Assembly (NCBI RefSeq): GCF_000264455.2 | Contig: NC_017956.1 | Span: 1,099,501-1,163,500, forward strand | DNA: 64,000 nucleotides | Direction of reading: 5' to 3' | Source of the DNA: Tistrella mobilis KA081020-065 | GTDB lineage: Bacteria; Pseudomonadota; Alphaproteobacteria; Tistrellales; Tistrellaceae | In this document: positions 27,865-36,890 of the stretch, one piece after another | Layout: each line of letters opens with the position of its first letter | How positions within the stretch are numbered: the stretch's first letter is position 1 | The notes under the pieces: generated by a model | Database searches by the model: none | What the model was told of the DNA's origin: nothing | The model's input: the letters and a program-made list of their open reading frames with translations, nothing else | Position numbers and translations under genes: made by a program

Positions 27865-29220
27865 TCAGATGCCGCCATAGGGGCGGCGCCACCTGCCGGT
27901 TGCGAAGCGGTCGGCGGCGAAGGGGGTGATATCGACCGGGGCCGGCCGGCCCAGGGCCAGATCCGCCAGCACCTGGCCGACCGCGGGGCCGAGGCCGAAG
28001 CCGTGGCCCGAAAAGCCGGTGGCGACCAGCAGGCCGGGCGTGGCGGCGGGGGCGTCGATCACCGGCAGGGCGTCGGGCATCACGTCGATGGCGCCGGCCC
28101 AGGATTTGACGATCGGGGGCGTGCCGGCGGCGGGGAACAGCGTCGCGAAGCGCCTGGCCGCATCCGACACCCGTTTCGGATTGGCCGGGATGTCGGGCGC
28201 GCGCGGCCGCAGGGTGCGCGTGGTCGCGGGTTCCGCCAGACGCTCGATCAGGTCATCGGCGAAGGGGCGCCCCAGCTTGAGCGAGAAGGCCCGCCGCCGC
28301 TGGATCAACTCGCGCAGGAAGAAGCCGGCGGCGCGGAAGGAATCGAGGGTGAGGTCGACATCGGTGCCGCCATCGGTGGCGATGATGCACGACCCGTCGG
28401 GCCGCTGGCGCAGGCCCAGCCCCGCGCCCACGAAACAGGGCAGGTCCAGATCGGCCATCGGCGCGGTCAGGGCCACGGTGCTGCGCACGGTTTTCTGCGG
28501 CAGGGCCGGGATCAGCCCGGCCAGCAGGCGATGGCTGCGGGCGCCGGCCGTGCAGATGACAGTGGATGCAGCGATCCGGCCGTGTTCGGTGACGACACCG
28601 CTGATCCGGCCGGCCGCGGTCTCGATCGCCCGGGCGCCGCAATCCTCGATCAACACGGCACCGGCTGCACAGGCGGCGCGGGCGAAGGCGAGGGTTGCGA
28701 GCAGCGGTTCGGCCTGGCCGTCGCTCGCCGCCAGAATGCCGCCGGCCGTGGGGCGGCCGAGGCCGGGGAAGCGCTCTGCCACCTCGGCCGCACTCAACAG
28801 CCGGGTGTCGTGGACCCGGTCGCCGGCATCTTTCAGCCAGCCGGCATGGGCTGCCTGTTCGGCATCATCGGCGGCGACGAACAGGCAGCCGCGCTGCCGC
28901 CAGCCGGTCTCGTGACCCAGATCGGTCCGAAGCCCCGGCCAGAGCGACAAAGCGAGCCCCGCCAGCGGCAGTTCCGCCGGATCGCGGCAGAGGCTGCGCA
29001 CGAAGCCCCAGTTGCGGCCCGATTGCTGCGAGCCGATCCGCGCGACCTCCAGCAGCACCACCTTCAGCCCCGCCCGGGCGAGATACAGGGCTGTCGCACA
29101 GCCCATGATACCGCCGCCCAGGATCACGGCGTCGGCCGTGGCCGGCAGCGGCTCGGCGCCGTCTTGCAACCGGGCGAGGGTGTCGGCAGGGGCGTGGCCC
29201 AGAAGACTAAGCGACGGCAT
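27865..29220 (-). CDS. FAD-dependent amino-acid/amine oxidoreductase (DadA-like)
   Basis: A 451-residue DAO-superfamily flavoprotein. The Rossmann motif AVILGGGIMGCATALYLAR lies at about residues 30-50, followed by QQSGRNWGFVR, and the C terminus carries GFSGHGFGLGPAVGQVLADL, the FAD-contact region. Related proteins include D-amino-acid dehydrogenase, sarcosine oxidase and PuuB. No signal peptide is present. ATG 29220 overlaps the ridA end by 14 bases. Substrate is unknown; a second enzyme of the same superfamily lies on the + strand at 29.9 kb. Confidence 0.88.
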   Translation of the reverse strand: MPSLSLLGHAPADTLARLQDGAEPLPATADAVILGGGIMGCATALYLARAGLKVVLLEVARIGSQQSGRNWGFVRSLCRDPAELPLAGLALSLWPGLRTDLGHETGWRQRGCLFVAADDAEQAAHAGWLKDAGDRVHDTRLLSAAEVAERFPGLGRPTAGGILAASDGQAEPLLATLAFARAACAAGAVLIEDCGARAIETAAGRISGVVTEHGRIAASTVICTAGARSHRLLAGLIPALPQKTVRSTVALTAPMADLDLPCFVGAGLGLRQRPDGSCIIATDGGTDVDLTLDSFRAAGFFLRELIQRRRAFSLKLGRPFADDLIERLAEPATTRTLRPRAPDIPANPKRVSDAARRFATLFPAAGTPPIVKSWAGAIDVMPDALPVIDAPAATPGLLVATGFSGHGFGLGPAVGQVLADLALGRPAPVDITPFAADRFATGRWRRPYGGI

Positions 29221-29635
29221 CGAGCACGGCATCCATGTCCATCTCGACCCGGATGTCGGGGTCGAACAGCCCGGCCTGAACGGTGGTGCAGGCGGGATCG
29301 ATGCCGCGGAAGGCTTCGGCATAGCCGTCCATCACCGCGTCGTAATCCTCGGCCCGGGCGATGTAGATCCGCACCCGCACCACATGGGCGAGCCCGCCGC
29401 CGGCCTTTGCCAGAACCGCGGCGGCATTGCGGAAGATCTGCGCGGTCTGCGCCGCGGCACCCTCGGCCAGGGTGTCGGTCGCGTAGTCGTATCCCGTCGT
29501 GCCGGAAATCCGGACCCGGTTTCCGGTCACCACCGCCCGGGCATAGGCATAGCGGCGTTCCCAGGCACTGCCGGAATAGAGCCGGCGGCCGGTCGAAGGC
29601 GGGGTCGAAGACACGGGATGGGGGAAGTCGGTCAT
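29207..29635 (-). CDS. RidA family protein
   Basis: A 142-residue trimeric RidA/YjgF-type protein. Typical stretches are YARAVVTGNRVRISGTTGYD, AQTAQIFRNAAAVLAKAGG and VVRVRIYIARAEDYDAVMDGY. The arginine that contacts imine substrates in RidA proteins is plausibly the one in HVVRVRIYIA. RidA proteins hydrolyse reactive imines/enamines, which fits an oxidase downstream that makes imines. ATG 29635 gives the family N terminus. It is the first gene of the minus-strand operon. Confidence 0.88.
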   Translation of the reverse strand: MTDFPHPVSSTPPSTGRRLYSGSAWERRYAYARAVVTGNRVRISGTTGYDYATDTLAEGAAAQTAQIFRNAAAVLAKAGGGLAHVVRVRIYIARAEDYDAVMDGYAEAFRGIDPACTTVQAGLFDPDIRVEMDMDAVLDAVA

Positions 29636-29723
29636 CTCTGGCACCGTCGCGGGTTGAACTCCGCCATGAGGATCGGAGACCGGCGCCGCCGACGTCGATG
29701 TCAAAAAATCGCGCCTGGGGTGC

Positions 29724-29837
29724 AATAAATCGAACCGGCATAGGAGCTGGTTCTATGGGGCGAGGATCCCTGCGCGAGACAGGATCCGCTGTCACCCCGC
29801 CACACTTTATTGGGTCGGGCCTGCGATTTATTAGAAT
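29724..29837. promoter_or_regulatory. Divergent promoter region with paired inverted motifs
   Basis: The 282-base gap between ridA and the + strand oxidoreductase contains AATAAATCG (29724-29732) and its exact inverse CGATTTATT (29824-29832), 100 bases apart. A + strand promoter TTGGGT (29810-29815), 16-base spacer, TAGAAT (29832-29837) overlaps the second copy. This suits a regulator acting on both operons, perhaps the LysR protein at 34.7 kb. Confidence 0.4.
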
Positions 29838-29917
29838 CGACACCCGATCCGGCCCTGCGATCCAATTGGCTCAGCCGATCGACGGCGACGAGACAGCCTC
29901 AGGGAGAGCGGACGGAT

Positions 29918-31063
29918 ATGCGTGCGGACTTCGTCATCATCGGTGGTGGCATATCGGGGGCGGCGGCGGCCTTCTTCCTGTCGGAAGCAGGGCAAGTGGT
30001 GCTGATCGAGCAGGAGAGCCATTTCGGCACCCACAGCTCGGGCCGGACCGCGGGCCAGTTCACCGTCGGCATTTCCGCCGACACGATGCGGGTCGCCGCT
30101 GCCGCCAGCCGCAGCTTCTTTCAGACCCCGCCCGAGGGCTTCGCCGAGGGGCCGCTGATCAGCCCGCGCGGCAGCCTGACGGTTGCGCGGCGCGACCGGT
30201 TTGCGGTGCTCGACCGGCTGGAGGCACGGATCGCCGAGGCCGGCGGCCGGGCGGAGCGGCTGGACCGCGCCGGCGCGCTCGCGGCCTTCCCGGCGCTTCG
30301 GCCCGAGACGGTCGATGAGGCGGTGCTGGAGGTGGATGCCGCCGATATCGATGTCGACCGCCTGCTTCAGGGATATCTGCGCGGCGCCCGGCGCAACGGC
30401 GCCCAGACCGAAACCGGTGCTGCGGTAACCGCCATCCATCGCGAGGGCGGGCTCTGGGTGGTCGATACCGCGACCGGTCGCCACGAGGCGCCGGTGCTGG
30501 TCAATGCGGCCGGCGGCTGGGCCGACCGGGTGGCGGGTCTGGCGGGTGTGGCGCCGATCGGCCTGACCCCCTATCGCCGCACCGCTTTCACCTTCCCGCT
30601 GATCCAGGCTCCGGAAGGCGGCAGCATCGGGGGCGACTGGCCGCATGTCACCTCGGCCGAATACGATTGGTACGTCAAGCCCGAGGCCGGCTGTTTCATG
30701 GGCTCGCCCGCCGATGCCCATCGGGTTCAGCCGGGCGAGATGTATCCGGAAGATTTCGACGTCGCCCTCGGCATCCATGCGATCGAGCGCGACACCAGGC
30801 TGACCATCCGCCGGCCGCTGGCCAGCTGGGCCGGCATGCGCAGTTTCGTGGCTGACCGCAACCCCGTCTGCGGCATGTCGGGGGCGGCGCCCGGCTTTGT
30901 CTGGCTGGCGGGGCAGGGCGGCTGCGGCGTGCTGACCTCGCCGGCGCTCGGCCGGGCGGTGGCGGCGATCGCCTGCAACCGGCCCCTGCCGGACGATCTG
31001 GACGACTGGGGCCTCCGCCTTGCGGCGCTGTCGCCCGACCGGCCGGGCCTTGCGGCCGGCTGA
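29918..31063 (+). CDS. FAD-dependent oxidoreductase (DadA / glycine-oxidase type)
   Basis: A 381-residue DAO-superfamily flavoprotein starting MRADFVIIGGGISGAAAAFF, with the dinucleotide-binding glycines at residues 9-14. SSGRTAGQFTVG contacts FAD, and the C-terminal GFVWLAGQGGCGVLTSPALGR is the second FAD motif. AGGGAGAG precedes ATG 29918. It is only distantly similar to the 27.9 kb enzyme, so the two may act on different bonds or stereoisomers of one substrate. It heads the + strand transporter operon. Confidence 0.88.
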   Translation: MRADFVIIGGGISGAAAAFFLSEAGQVVLIEQESHFGTHSSGRTAGQFTVGISADTMRVAAAASRSFFQTPPEGFAEGPLISPRGSLTVARRDRFAVLDRLEARIAEAGGRAERLDRAGALAAFPALRPETVDEAVLEVDAADIDVDRLLQGYLRGARRNGAQTETGAAVTAIHREGGLWVVDTATGRHEAPVLVNAAGGWADRVAGLAGVAPIGLTPYRRTAFTFPLIQAPEGGSIGGDWPHVTSAEYDWYVKPEAGCFMGSPADAHRVQPGEMYPEDFDVALGIHAIERDTRLTIRRPLASWAGMRSFVADRNPVCGMSGAAPGFVWLAGQGGCGVLTSPALGRAVAAIACNRPLPDDLDDWGLRLAALSPDRPGLAAG

Positions 31064-31150
31064 CGCCTTCTCTTCCCCCGCGCTGCCCTATGACCGGCAA
31101 AAAGCCGGCACGATCGACCAAAAAAGAAGATCCATCGGGAGACTTACGTC

Positions 31151-32809
31151 ATGCAGACGCCTTCGCTTTCGAAGCGCAGCTTCCTGAAACTTTCCGCCGC
31201 GGCAGGGGTGGCCGGCGCGGTCGGCGGCATGGCCGCGGGGCCGCTCCGCGCGCTTGCCGCCGGGCCCGAGCCGCGCCCGGGCGGCCAGGTGATCGCCGGC
31301 ATCTCTCAGGAGCCGACGGTGTTCAACCCGCTGATGCCGGGCAGCGAATACGACCAGGGCATCTGGTGGCAGGTGTTCAGCACGCTCTGGTACATCGACG
31401 CCGACGGCACGATCGTGCCGGATCTGGCGGCGGAGCTGCCCACGGTCGCCAATGGCGGGCTGTCGGCCGATGGCCGGATCTGGAAGGTCCGGCTGCGCAA
31501 GGGCATCACCTGGCATGACGGCACGCCGTTCACGGCCCATGACGTGAAGTACACGCTGGATCTGATCAACAATCCGGACTTCAAGGTGCGCAACCGGGTC
31601 GGCCATTCGCTGCTGCGCAATGTGACAGTCACGGCGGACGACGAAATCCAGTGGGTGCTGTCCGAGGCCTTCGCGCCCTATATGTCGGTGCTGTCGCTCA
31701 CCTTCATCGTGCCCCGCCATATTCTGGGCAAGGCGGATGATCCGAACACCGCCCCCTTCAACACGGCCCCGGTCGGCACCGGCCCGTTCCGCTGGGGGGA
31801 GCGCCGGGCTGGCGAGCTGGTGCTGCTGGAAAAGAACCCGGCCTATCATGGCGACGGGCCCTATCTCGACCGGGTGGTGTTCCGCTACATCCCCGATCAG
31901 ACCATGCTCTACACCCAGTTCCGCAGCGGCGAGATCGATTATCTGGGCCTCTCCGGCCTGCAGCCGGCCTTCGATGTCGAGGCCCGCGCCCTGCCGGACC
32001 GACGGATCGTGGCGGCACCGGCGCCTTTCGTCGAGCATATCGCCCTCAACCACGGCTTTGCCCCCTTCGCCGACAAGGCGGTGCGCCAGGCGCTGTATCT
32101 GGCCATGAACCGCAAGGCGCGGCTGGAGGCGATCTATCACGGCCGGCCGATCGAGACCGAGTCCTATGTGCCCCACGGTCATTGGGCCTTCGATGACGGG
32201 CTGCCGAAGCACAGCCACGACCCCGCGGCGGCAAAGGCCCTGCTCGACAAGGCCGGCTGGCTGCCCGGCGCCGACGGCATCCGTCAGAAGGACGGCGTGC
32301 GGCTGGCCTTCACCAATTCGACCAGTGCCGGATCCCAGTCGCGCGAACAGGCCCAGCAGCTGCTGAAACAGGACTGGCGCGAGATCGGCGTCGACATGAC
32401 GATCGAGAACATGCCCGGCGCCGTGATCTGGGGCGAATTCTGGCAGAAGTCGCAGTATCAGTCGGTGATGGTCGCCTCCAACTTCCTGCAGGGCAGCGAC
32501 CCGGACGTCACGCCGCGCTTCTCCAGCAAGGCAATCCCGGCCCAGGGCGGCAGCGGGCTCAACACCTATCAGTACCGCAACCCGGAAGTCGACGGGCTGC
32601 TGGAACGCGGCAGCCGCGAGATGGACCAGGCGGTGCGGCGCAAGATCTATCAGCGTCTGCAGCAGATCATCCGCGAGGATCTGGTCTTCCTGCCGGTGTC
32701 GCAGTCGGTGATCGTCGAAGGCGTGAAGGCGAAGCTCACCGGCTATCGCCCGAACATCAATGCCTCGTCGAACTGCTGGAACATGCGACACTGGTTCTGG
32801 GCGGCGTGA
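31151..32809 (+). CDS. Peptide-type ABC transporter substrate-binding protein
   Basis: A 552-residue family 5 extracellular solute-binding protein (DppA/OppA). The N terminus SKRSFLKLSAAAGVAGAVGG resembles a Tat signal with K-R in place of the twin arginines, and cleavage near LRALAAGPE is likely. RSRPKGITW-type features appear as VRLRKGITWHDGTPFTAHDV, characteristic of the family. GGGAG precedes ATG 31151. A small CCGGC-AAAAA-GCCGG hairpin (31093-31107) lies in the gap upstream and might raise its expression relative to the first gene by transcript processing. Confidence 0.93.
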   Translation: MQTPSLSKRSFLKLSAAAGVAGAVGGMAAGPLRALAAGPEPRPGGQVIAGISQEPTVFNPLMPGSEYDQGIWWQVFSTLWYIDADGTIVPDLAAELPTVANGGLSADGRIWKVRLRKGITWHDGTPFTAHDVKYTLDLINNPDFKVRNRVGHSLLRNVTVTADDEIQWVLSEAFAPYMSVLSLTFIVPRHILGKADDPNTAPFNTAPVGTGPFRWGERRAGELVLLEKNPAYHGDGPYLDRVVFRYIPDQTMLYTQFRSGEIDYLGLSGLQPAFDVEARALPDRRIVAAPAPFVEHIALNHGFAPFADKAVRQALYLAMNRKARLEAIYHGRPIETESYVPHGHWAFDDGLPKHSHDPAAAKALLDKAGWLPGADGIRQKDGVRLAFTNSTSAGSQSREQAQQLLKQDWREIGVDMTIENMPGAVIWGEFWQKSQYQSVMVASNFLQGSDPDVTPRFSSKAIPAQGGSGLNTYQYRNPEVDGLLERGSREMDQAVRRKIYQRLQQIIREDLVFLPVSQSVIVEGVKAKLTGYRPNINASSNCWNMRHWFWAA

Positions 32810-32827
32810 CGGAGGATCTTCCGGACC

Positions 32828-33778
32828 ATGACGATCTATCTGGCGCGACGATGCGGGCAGGCCGTGGTGCTGATGCTGCTGGTCTCGGTCATCGGCTTCG
32901 GCATCCTGCATCTCGCCCCGGGCGGGCCGCTGTCGCAATACGTCCTGTCGTCGAACATGGCGCAGGAAGATATCGACCGGATCACCCGCCAGTTGGGGCT
33001 GGACCGGCCCTTCCTGCTGCAATATGTCGACTGGCTCGCCCGGATGGTGACCGGCGACTGGGGGCAGTCATATCGTGACGGGCTGCCGGTTCTGACCAAG
33101 ATCGCGACCCATATCGGGCCGACGCTCGAAATCATGCTTGCCTCCACCGTGATCGCCGCCCTGCTGGGCGGCGTGATCGGCATGCGGGCGGCGGTGCGCC
33201 GGCATTCGCTGACCGACCTGCTCGCCACCGGCGGGGCGATGATCGCGCTGTCGATCCCGACCTTCTGGTTCGCCCTGATGGCGATCTATCTGTTTTCGAT
33301 CGAACTCGGCTGGCTGCCGTCCGGCAATCGCAGCACCATCGGCGACGGCTCGCTCGGCGATGTGCTCCATCACATGATCGCACCGGTGATGGTGCTGGCG
33401 CTGGTGGAGACCGCGGTCTGGGCGCAGTTCATGCGGGCCTCGATGCTCGACACGCTGGGGCAGGACTATATCCGCACGGCGCGGGCCAAGGGGCTGCGCG
33501 AACGGGTGGTGATCCGCGCCCATGCGCTGCGCAACGCGCTGCTGCCGATGATCACCCTGGTCGGGCTGCAATTCCCCACCCTGCTCGGCGGTGCGCTGGT
33601 CACCGAAACGGTGTTCAGCTGGCCGGGCATGGGACGGCTGTTCCTCGACAGCCTGGAATATCGCGACTACCCGGTGGTGATGGGCATTCTGATGCTCTCG
33701 GCGCTGATGGTGATGGCAGGCTCGCTGTTGGCCGATGTGCTCTATGCCGTGGCCGACCCACGGATCAGGATGGATTGA
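32828..33778 (+). CDS. Peptide-type ABC transporter permease (DppB-like)
   Basis: A 316-residue inner-membrane permease with six predicted hydrophobic segments: residues 10-30, about 100-120, 135-160, 175-200, and two near the C terminus. The coupling-helix motif ARAKGLRERVVIRAHALRNAL (EAA loop) contacts the ATPase. The large first periplasmic segment after helix one is typical of DppB/OppB. GGAGG lies upstream of ATG 32828. It pairs with the next gene, the second permease. Confidence 0.93.
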   Translation: MTIYLARRCGQAVVLMLLVSVIGFGILHLAPGGPLSQYVLSSNMAQEDIDRITRQLGLDRPFLLQYVDWLARMVTGDWGQSYRDGLPVLTKIATHIGPTLEIMLASTVIAALLGGVIGMRAAVRRHSLTDLLATGGAMIALSIPTFWFALMAIYLFSIELGWLPSGNRSTIGDGSLGDVLHHMIAPVMVLALVETAVWAQFMRASMLDTLGQDYIRTARAKGLRERVVIRAHALRNALLPMITLVGLQFPTLLGGALVTETVFSWPGMGRLFLDSLEYRDYPVVMGILMLSALMVMAGSLLADVLYAVADPRIRMD

Positions 33779-33783
33779 CCGCG

Positions 33784-34653
33784 ATGACCGTGCAGACTGC
33801 CTCCGATATCGCAGCCCCTGCCGCGCCGCGCGGTTTCCTGCGGCAGCTGATGGCGCGGCCCGCCACCATGGCCGGCGCCGGATTGATCCTGCTGATGACG
33901 CTTGCGGCCTTTCTCGGCCCCCTGGTTGACCCGACCGATCCGGACCGGATCGACGTGCTGAAGCGTTTCCTGCCGCCGCTGAGCCCCGGTCATCTGCTGG
34001 GCACCGACGAGCTGGGCCGCGACGTGCTCGCCCGCCTGCTCGGCGGCGGGCGGATCTCGCTCGCCATCGGCTTCTCGGCCATGCTGCTCTCGGTGGTGAT
34101 CGGCACCGCCATCGGCATGGTCGCGGGCTGGCGCGGCGGGGTGATCGGTGCCGTGCTGATGCGCTTCGTCGATGCGATGATGGCGTTTCCGACCGTCTTT
34201 CTGGTGCTGGCCCTGGCCCTGCTGATCAGCCCCGGCCTTGCCTCCACCACCATCCTGATCGCCGCCACCTCGTGGATGAGCGTGGCCCGACTGGTGGAGG
34301 GGCAGTACCGGTCGCTGCGCACGGCCGATTATGTCGCGGCCGCCCGCACCGCGGGTGCCTCGGATCTTCGCATCATGGTGGTGGAGCTGTTGCCCAATGC
34401 GGCAGGCGCGATCATCGTGGCGGCCACGCTCAACGTCGCGCGGGCGATCCTGCTCGAATCCTATGTCAGCTATCTGGGCTATGGCATTCAGGCGCCGATG
34501 GCGAGCTGGGGCAACATGCTCAACAATGCCCAGGTCTATCTGACCTCCGCCCCCTGGCTCGCCATCCTGCCGGGCCTCGCCATCACCCTGACGGTCACCA
34601 GTTTCAACTTCATGGGCAACGGGCTCAGGGATACACTCGACCCCCATCGCTGA
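33784..34653 (+). CDS. Peptide-type ABC transporter permease (DppC-like)
   Basis: A 289-residue DppC/OppC-type permease. After an N-terminal cytosolic stretch and first helix (MAGAGLILLMTLAAFLGPLV) come LGTDELGRDVLARLLGGGRIS, a family signature, and the EAA loop AAARTAGASDLRIMVVELLPN. ATG 33784 is preferred over TTG 33775, which overlaps the DppB-like stop. Together with the binding protein and the fused ATPase on the opposite strand it completes one importer. Confidence 0.93.
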   Translation: MTVQTASDIAAPAAPRGFLRQLMARPATMAGAGLILLMTLAAFLGPLVDPTDPDRIDVLKRFLPPLSPGHLLGTDELGRDVLARLLGGGRISLAIGFSAMLLSVVIGTAIGMVAGWRGGVIGAVLMRFVDAMMAFPTVFLVLALALLISPGLASTTILIAATSWMSVARLVEGQYRSLRTADYVAAARTAGASDLRIMVVELLPNAAGAIIVAATLNVARAILLESYVSYLGYGIQAPMASWGNMLNNAQVYLTSAPWLAILPGLAITLTVTSFNFMGNGLRDTLDPHR

Positions 34654-34677
34654 CGACCGGCCATCAGGAGGCGCGCC

Positions 34678-35580
34678 ATGTCCCGACGTCTGCCGTCGCT
34701 CAACGCGCTCAGATGCTTCGAGGTGGTGGCGACCCATATGGGGGTGAAAAAGGCCGCGCAGGTGCTGAATGTCAGCGAAAGCGCGGTCAGCCGTCAGGTG
34801 CGCATCCTGGAGGACCAGCTGGGCGTGTCGCTGTTCCTGCGCACCCATGGCGGCATGGAGATCACCGAAGAGGGCCGCCGTCTGGCGCTGGCGGTGACGG
34901 AAGCCTTCGATCACATCGCCAATGCGATCGATCCGTTCCAGAACGACCAGGATGTGGTCACGCTGAAGGTGATCCCCACTTTCGCCCTGCGCTGGCTGTT
35001 CCCGCGGCTGCACAGATTCCACGAACAGCATCCGATGATCCGGATCGTGGTCCAGACCCGGCTGAACGACATGACGGTGGACGAGACCGGCGCCGATCTG
35101 GGCATCCGCTATGGCCGTGGCGGCTTTCCCAACGAGGATGCGACCGAACTTTACGCCGAATGGATCGTGCCGGTGGCGGCCCCCGGGCATCTGGATCCCG
35201 ACCGGCCGGAGGAAGATCTGCGCAGCGCCATGCTGCTCCACCCGCTGCCCGATCATCAGGACTGGATCACCTGGTCCGAGAAGTCGGGCATGCCGCTGCG
35301 CGTCCATGACGGGCTGGATTTCGACGCGCTCGACATGGCGCTGAGTGCCGCAGAAGCCGGCCTCGGCGTCGCGATCGCCGATGTGGTTCTGGCCGATCAG
35401 GCGATTCGCGACGGCCGGCTGGTGGTGCCGATCGACAAGGCGGTGCCGAGCGGCGTGTCCTATTTCCTGGTCCGCCGCCCCGAACTTCGCCGCCGCCGCC
35501 AGGTCCGCCTGGTGGAAGACTGGCTGCTGGCCGAGATTGCAACCGCACGCGAGACCATTGCCAGCTACGCGCGCGGCTGA
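34678..35580 (+). CDS. LysR-family regulator (GcvA-like)
   Basis: A 300-residue regulator with an N-terminal helix-turn-helix (PSLNALRCFEVVATHMG, VLNVSESAVSRQVRILEDQLG) and an effector domain beginning near residue 95. The overall style, RRLPSLNALR at the start and the GIRYGRGGFP loop, matches the GcvA/TrpI branch, which often controls amino-acid and beta-lactamase genes. AGGAGG stands six bases before the ATG. It ends the + strand transporter operon and probably regulates both divergent units. Confidence 0.87.
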   Translation: MSRRLPSLNALRCFEVVATHMGVKKAAQVLNVSESAVSRQVRILEDQLGVSLFLRTHGGMEITEEGRRLALAVTEAFDHIANAIDPFQNDQDVVTLKVIPTFALRWLFPRLHRFHEQHPMIRIVVQTRLNDMTVDETGADLGIRYGRGGFPNEDATELYAEWIVPVAAPGHLDPDRPEEDLRSAMLLHPLPDHQDWITWSEKSGMPLRVHDGLDFDALDMALSAAEAGLGVAIADVVLADQAIRDGRLVVPIDKAVPSGVSYFLVRRPELRRRRQVRLVEDWLLAEIATARETIASYARG

Positions 35581-35636
35581 GCTGCACGAGCTGAGCTGCA
35601 CGAGCTGAGCTGCACGAGCTGATCTGCAGGAGCTGA
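35581..35636 (+). repeat. 14-bp tandem repeat, four copies
   Basis: Three perfect copies of GCTGCACGAGCTGA (35581-35622) and a fourth with two changes, TCTGCAGGAGCTGA (35623-35636), begin directly after the LysR stop codon. Because 14 is not a multiple of three, each copy puts a TGA into a different frame. AGCT palindromes recur in every unit. Confidence 0.9.
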
Positions 35637-35641
35637 CCCGT

Positions 35642-36880
35642 CTATGCCGCGCGGCGTTCCGTACCGCGGCCCATCAGCTGTTCGCCGGCCAGGGCATAGG
35701 CCAGAACCAGGGCCGCGAACAGCACCGCCACGCCCGACATCAGCGGCACGAAGCCATAGGCCGCCAGGCACCAGCCGCCCACCGCAAGCACGGCGGCGTT
35801 GGTGAGGCCGTACCAGCGTTCCATGCGGCCGATCAGCCGGGCGCGGGTGGGGGCCGCCATCGGCAGGCGGTTGAGATTGGCCATGGTGACCGGCCGTATG
35901 CCGCCGGTGGCGAAACCGAGTGCGGTGATCGCGACCAGCCCGGCGATCAGGTTTTTCGAGGCGGTGGCGAACAGGATCAGCGAGATCAGGCCGATCGCGG
36001 GCATGGCCACGGTGATCGCCCGGGCGCCGATCCGGTCCATCACCGTCGGCGCATAGCGCGCCGACAGGAAGGCCGCCAGGTTGAACAGGCTGAGCACCAG
36101 CCCGAACCAGTAGAGATCGACCTTCAGCGTCAGGAAGAACAGCGCCGGCAGGAAGCCCACGAAGGCGGCAAGCGCGAAGGCGCGCATCAGCACGTAATAG
36201 GCCATCCAGCCCGCCTCGCCCGGCACGCTGGTCGCCGGAGCGAGGGAAGCGGGCGCGCCGGGGCTGGCCGCGGTCTGTGCCGGCGCCGCCGGGGTGCTGA
36301 CCATCAGGATCGCGATCGCCGAGACCAGCGCCGCGGCCAGTGCGGCCAGGAAGGGCAGTTCCGGGGCGAAGCGATAGAGCACGCTGCCCGCCGTACCCGC
36401 CACCAGCACCGCCAGGAAGATCAGAGAGGCGGTACGGCTTTCATGGGTGCGATAGGCGATGACCTCGTCATCGCCGTGCAGGCTGCGGAGCAGGGCCGAA
36501 TCGGTGCCCTGGGCCAGCGCATAGCCGATACCGCCGGCGATCTGGGCCGCCAGCAGCCACCAGAAGCCGCCGGCTGCATCCAGCGGCGCCGGCAATGCCG
36601 GCACCATGGCAAAGGCCACGATCATGCCGAGGCCGGCCGCCTTCAGCACCTCGCCGGTGGCGATCACGCCCTTCTGCGGCAAGACCCGGCCAAGCCGGCC
36701 GGCCGGGCCGACCGCCAGGCAGATGGTCAGGCCATAGGCCGCCAGCAGCAGTTCCAGCCGGAAGATGTCGAGCCCGCGTTCGTAGAAGAACACGAACAGG
36801 ATCGGCAGGTGGAAATAGAGCCGCGACAGGATGCGATAGACATAGATCAGCGGCACGTCGCGTGGGCTGCGGATGCTCAT
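35642..36880 (-). CDS. MFS transporter
   Basis: A 412-residue membrane protein with about twelve hydrophobic segments in two halves, separated by a Pro/Ala-rich cytosolic loop (about residues 200-235). The first half has the LAVGPAGRLGRVLPQKG loop that stands in for the MFS motif A, and the central AQIAGGIGYALAQGTDSALL. The substrate is unknown. GAGGA precedes ATG 36880. It follows a YrdC-like gene by ten bases, so both are probably one transcript. Confidence 0.85.
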   Translation of the reverse strand: MSIRSPRDVPLIYVYRILSRLYFHLPILFVFFYERGLDIFRLELLLAAYGLTICLAVGPAGRLGRVLPQKGVIATGEVLKAAGLGMIVAFAMVPALPAPLDAAGGFWWLLAAQIAGGIGYALAQGTDSALLRSLHGDDEVIAYRTHESRTASLIFLAVLVAGTAGSVLYRFAPELPFLAALAAALVSAIAILMVSTPAAPAQTAASPGAPASLAPATSVPGEAGWMAYYVLMRAFALAAFVGFLPALFFLTLKVDLYWFGLVLSLFNLAAFLSARYAPTVMDRIGARAITVAMPAIGLISLILFATASKNLIAGLVAITALGFATGGIRPVTMANLNRLPMAAPTRARLIGRMERWYGLTNAAVLAVGGWCLAAYGFVPLMSGVAVLFAALVLAYALAGEQLMGRGTERRAA

Positions 36881-36890
36881 GACCGGGTCC

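Noticed and set aside
35581-35636. CRISPR array
   Set aside because: The 14-bp units are contiguous with no spacers, and no cas genes are present.
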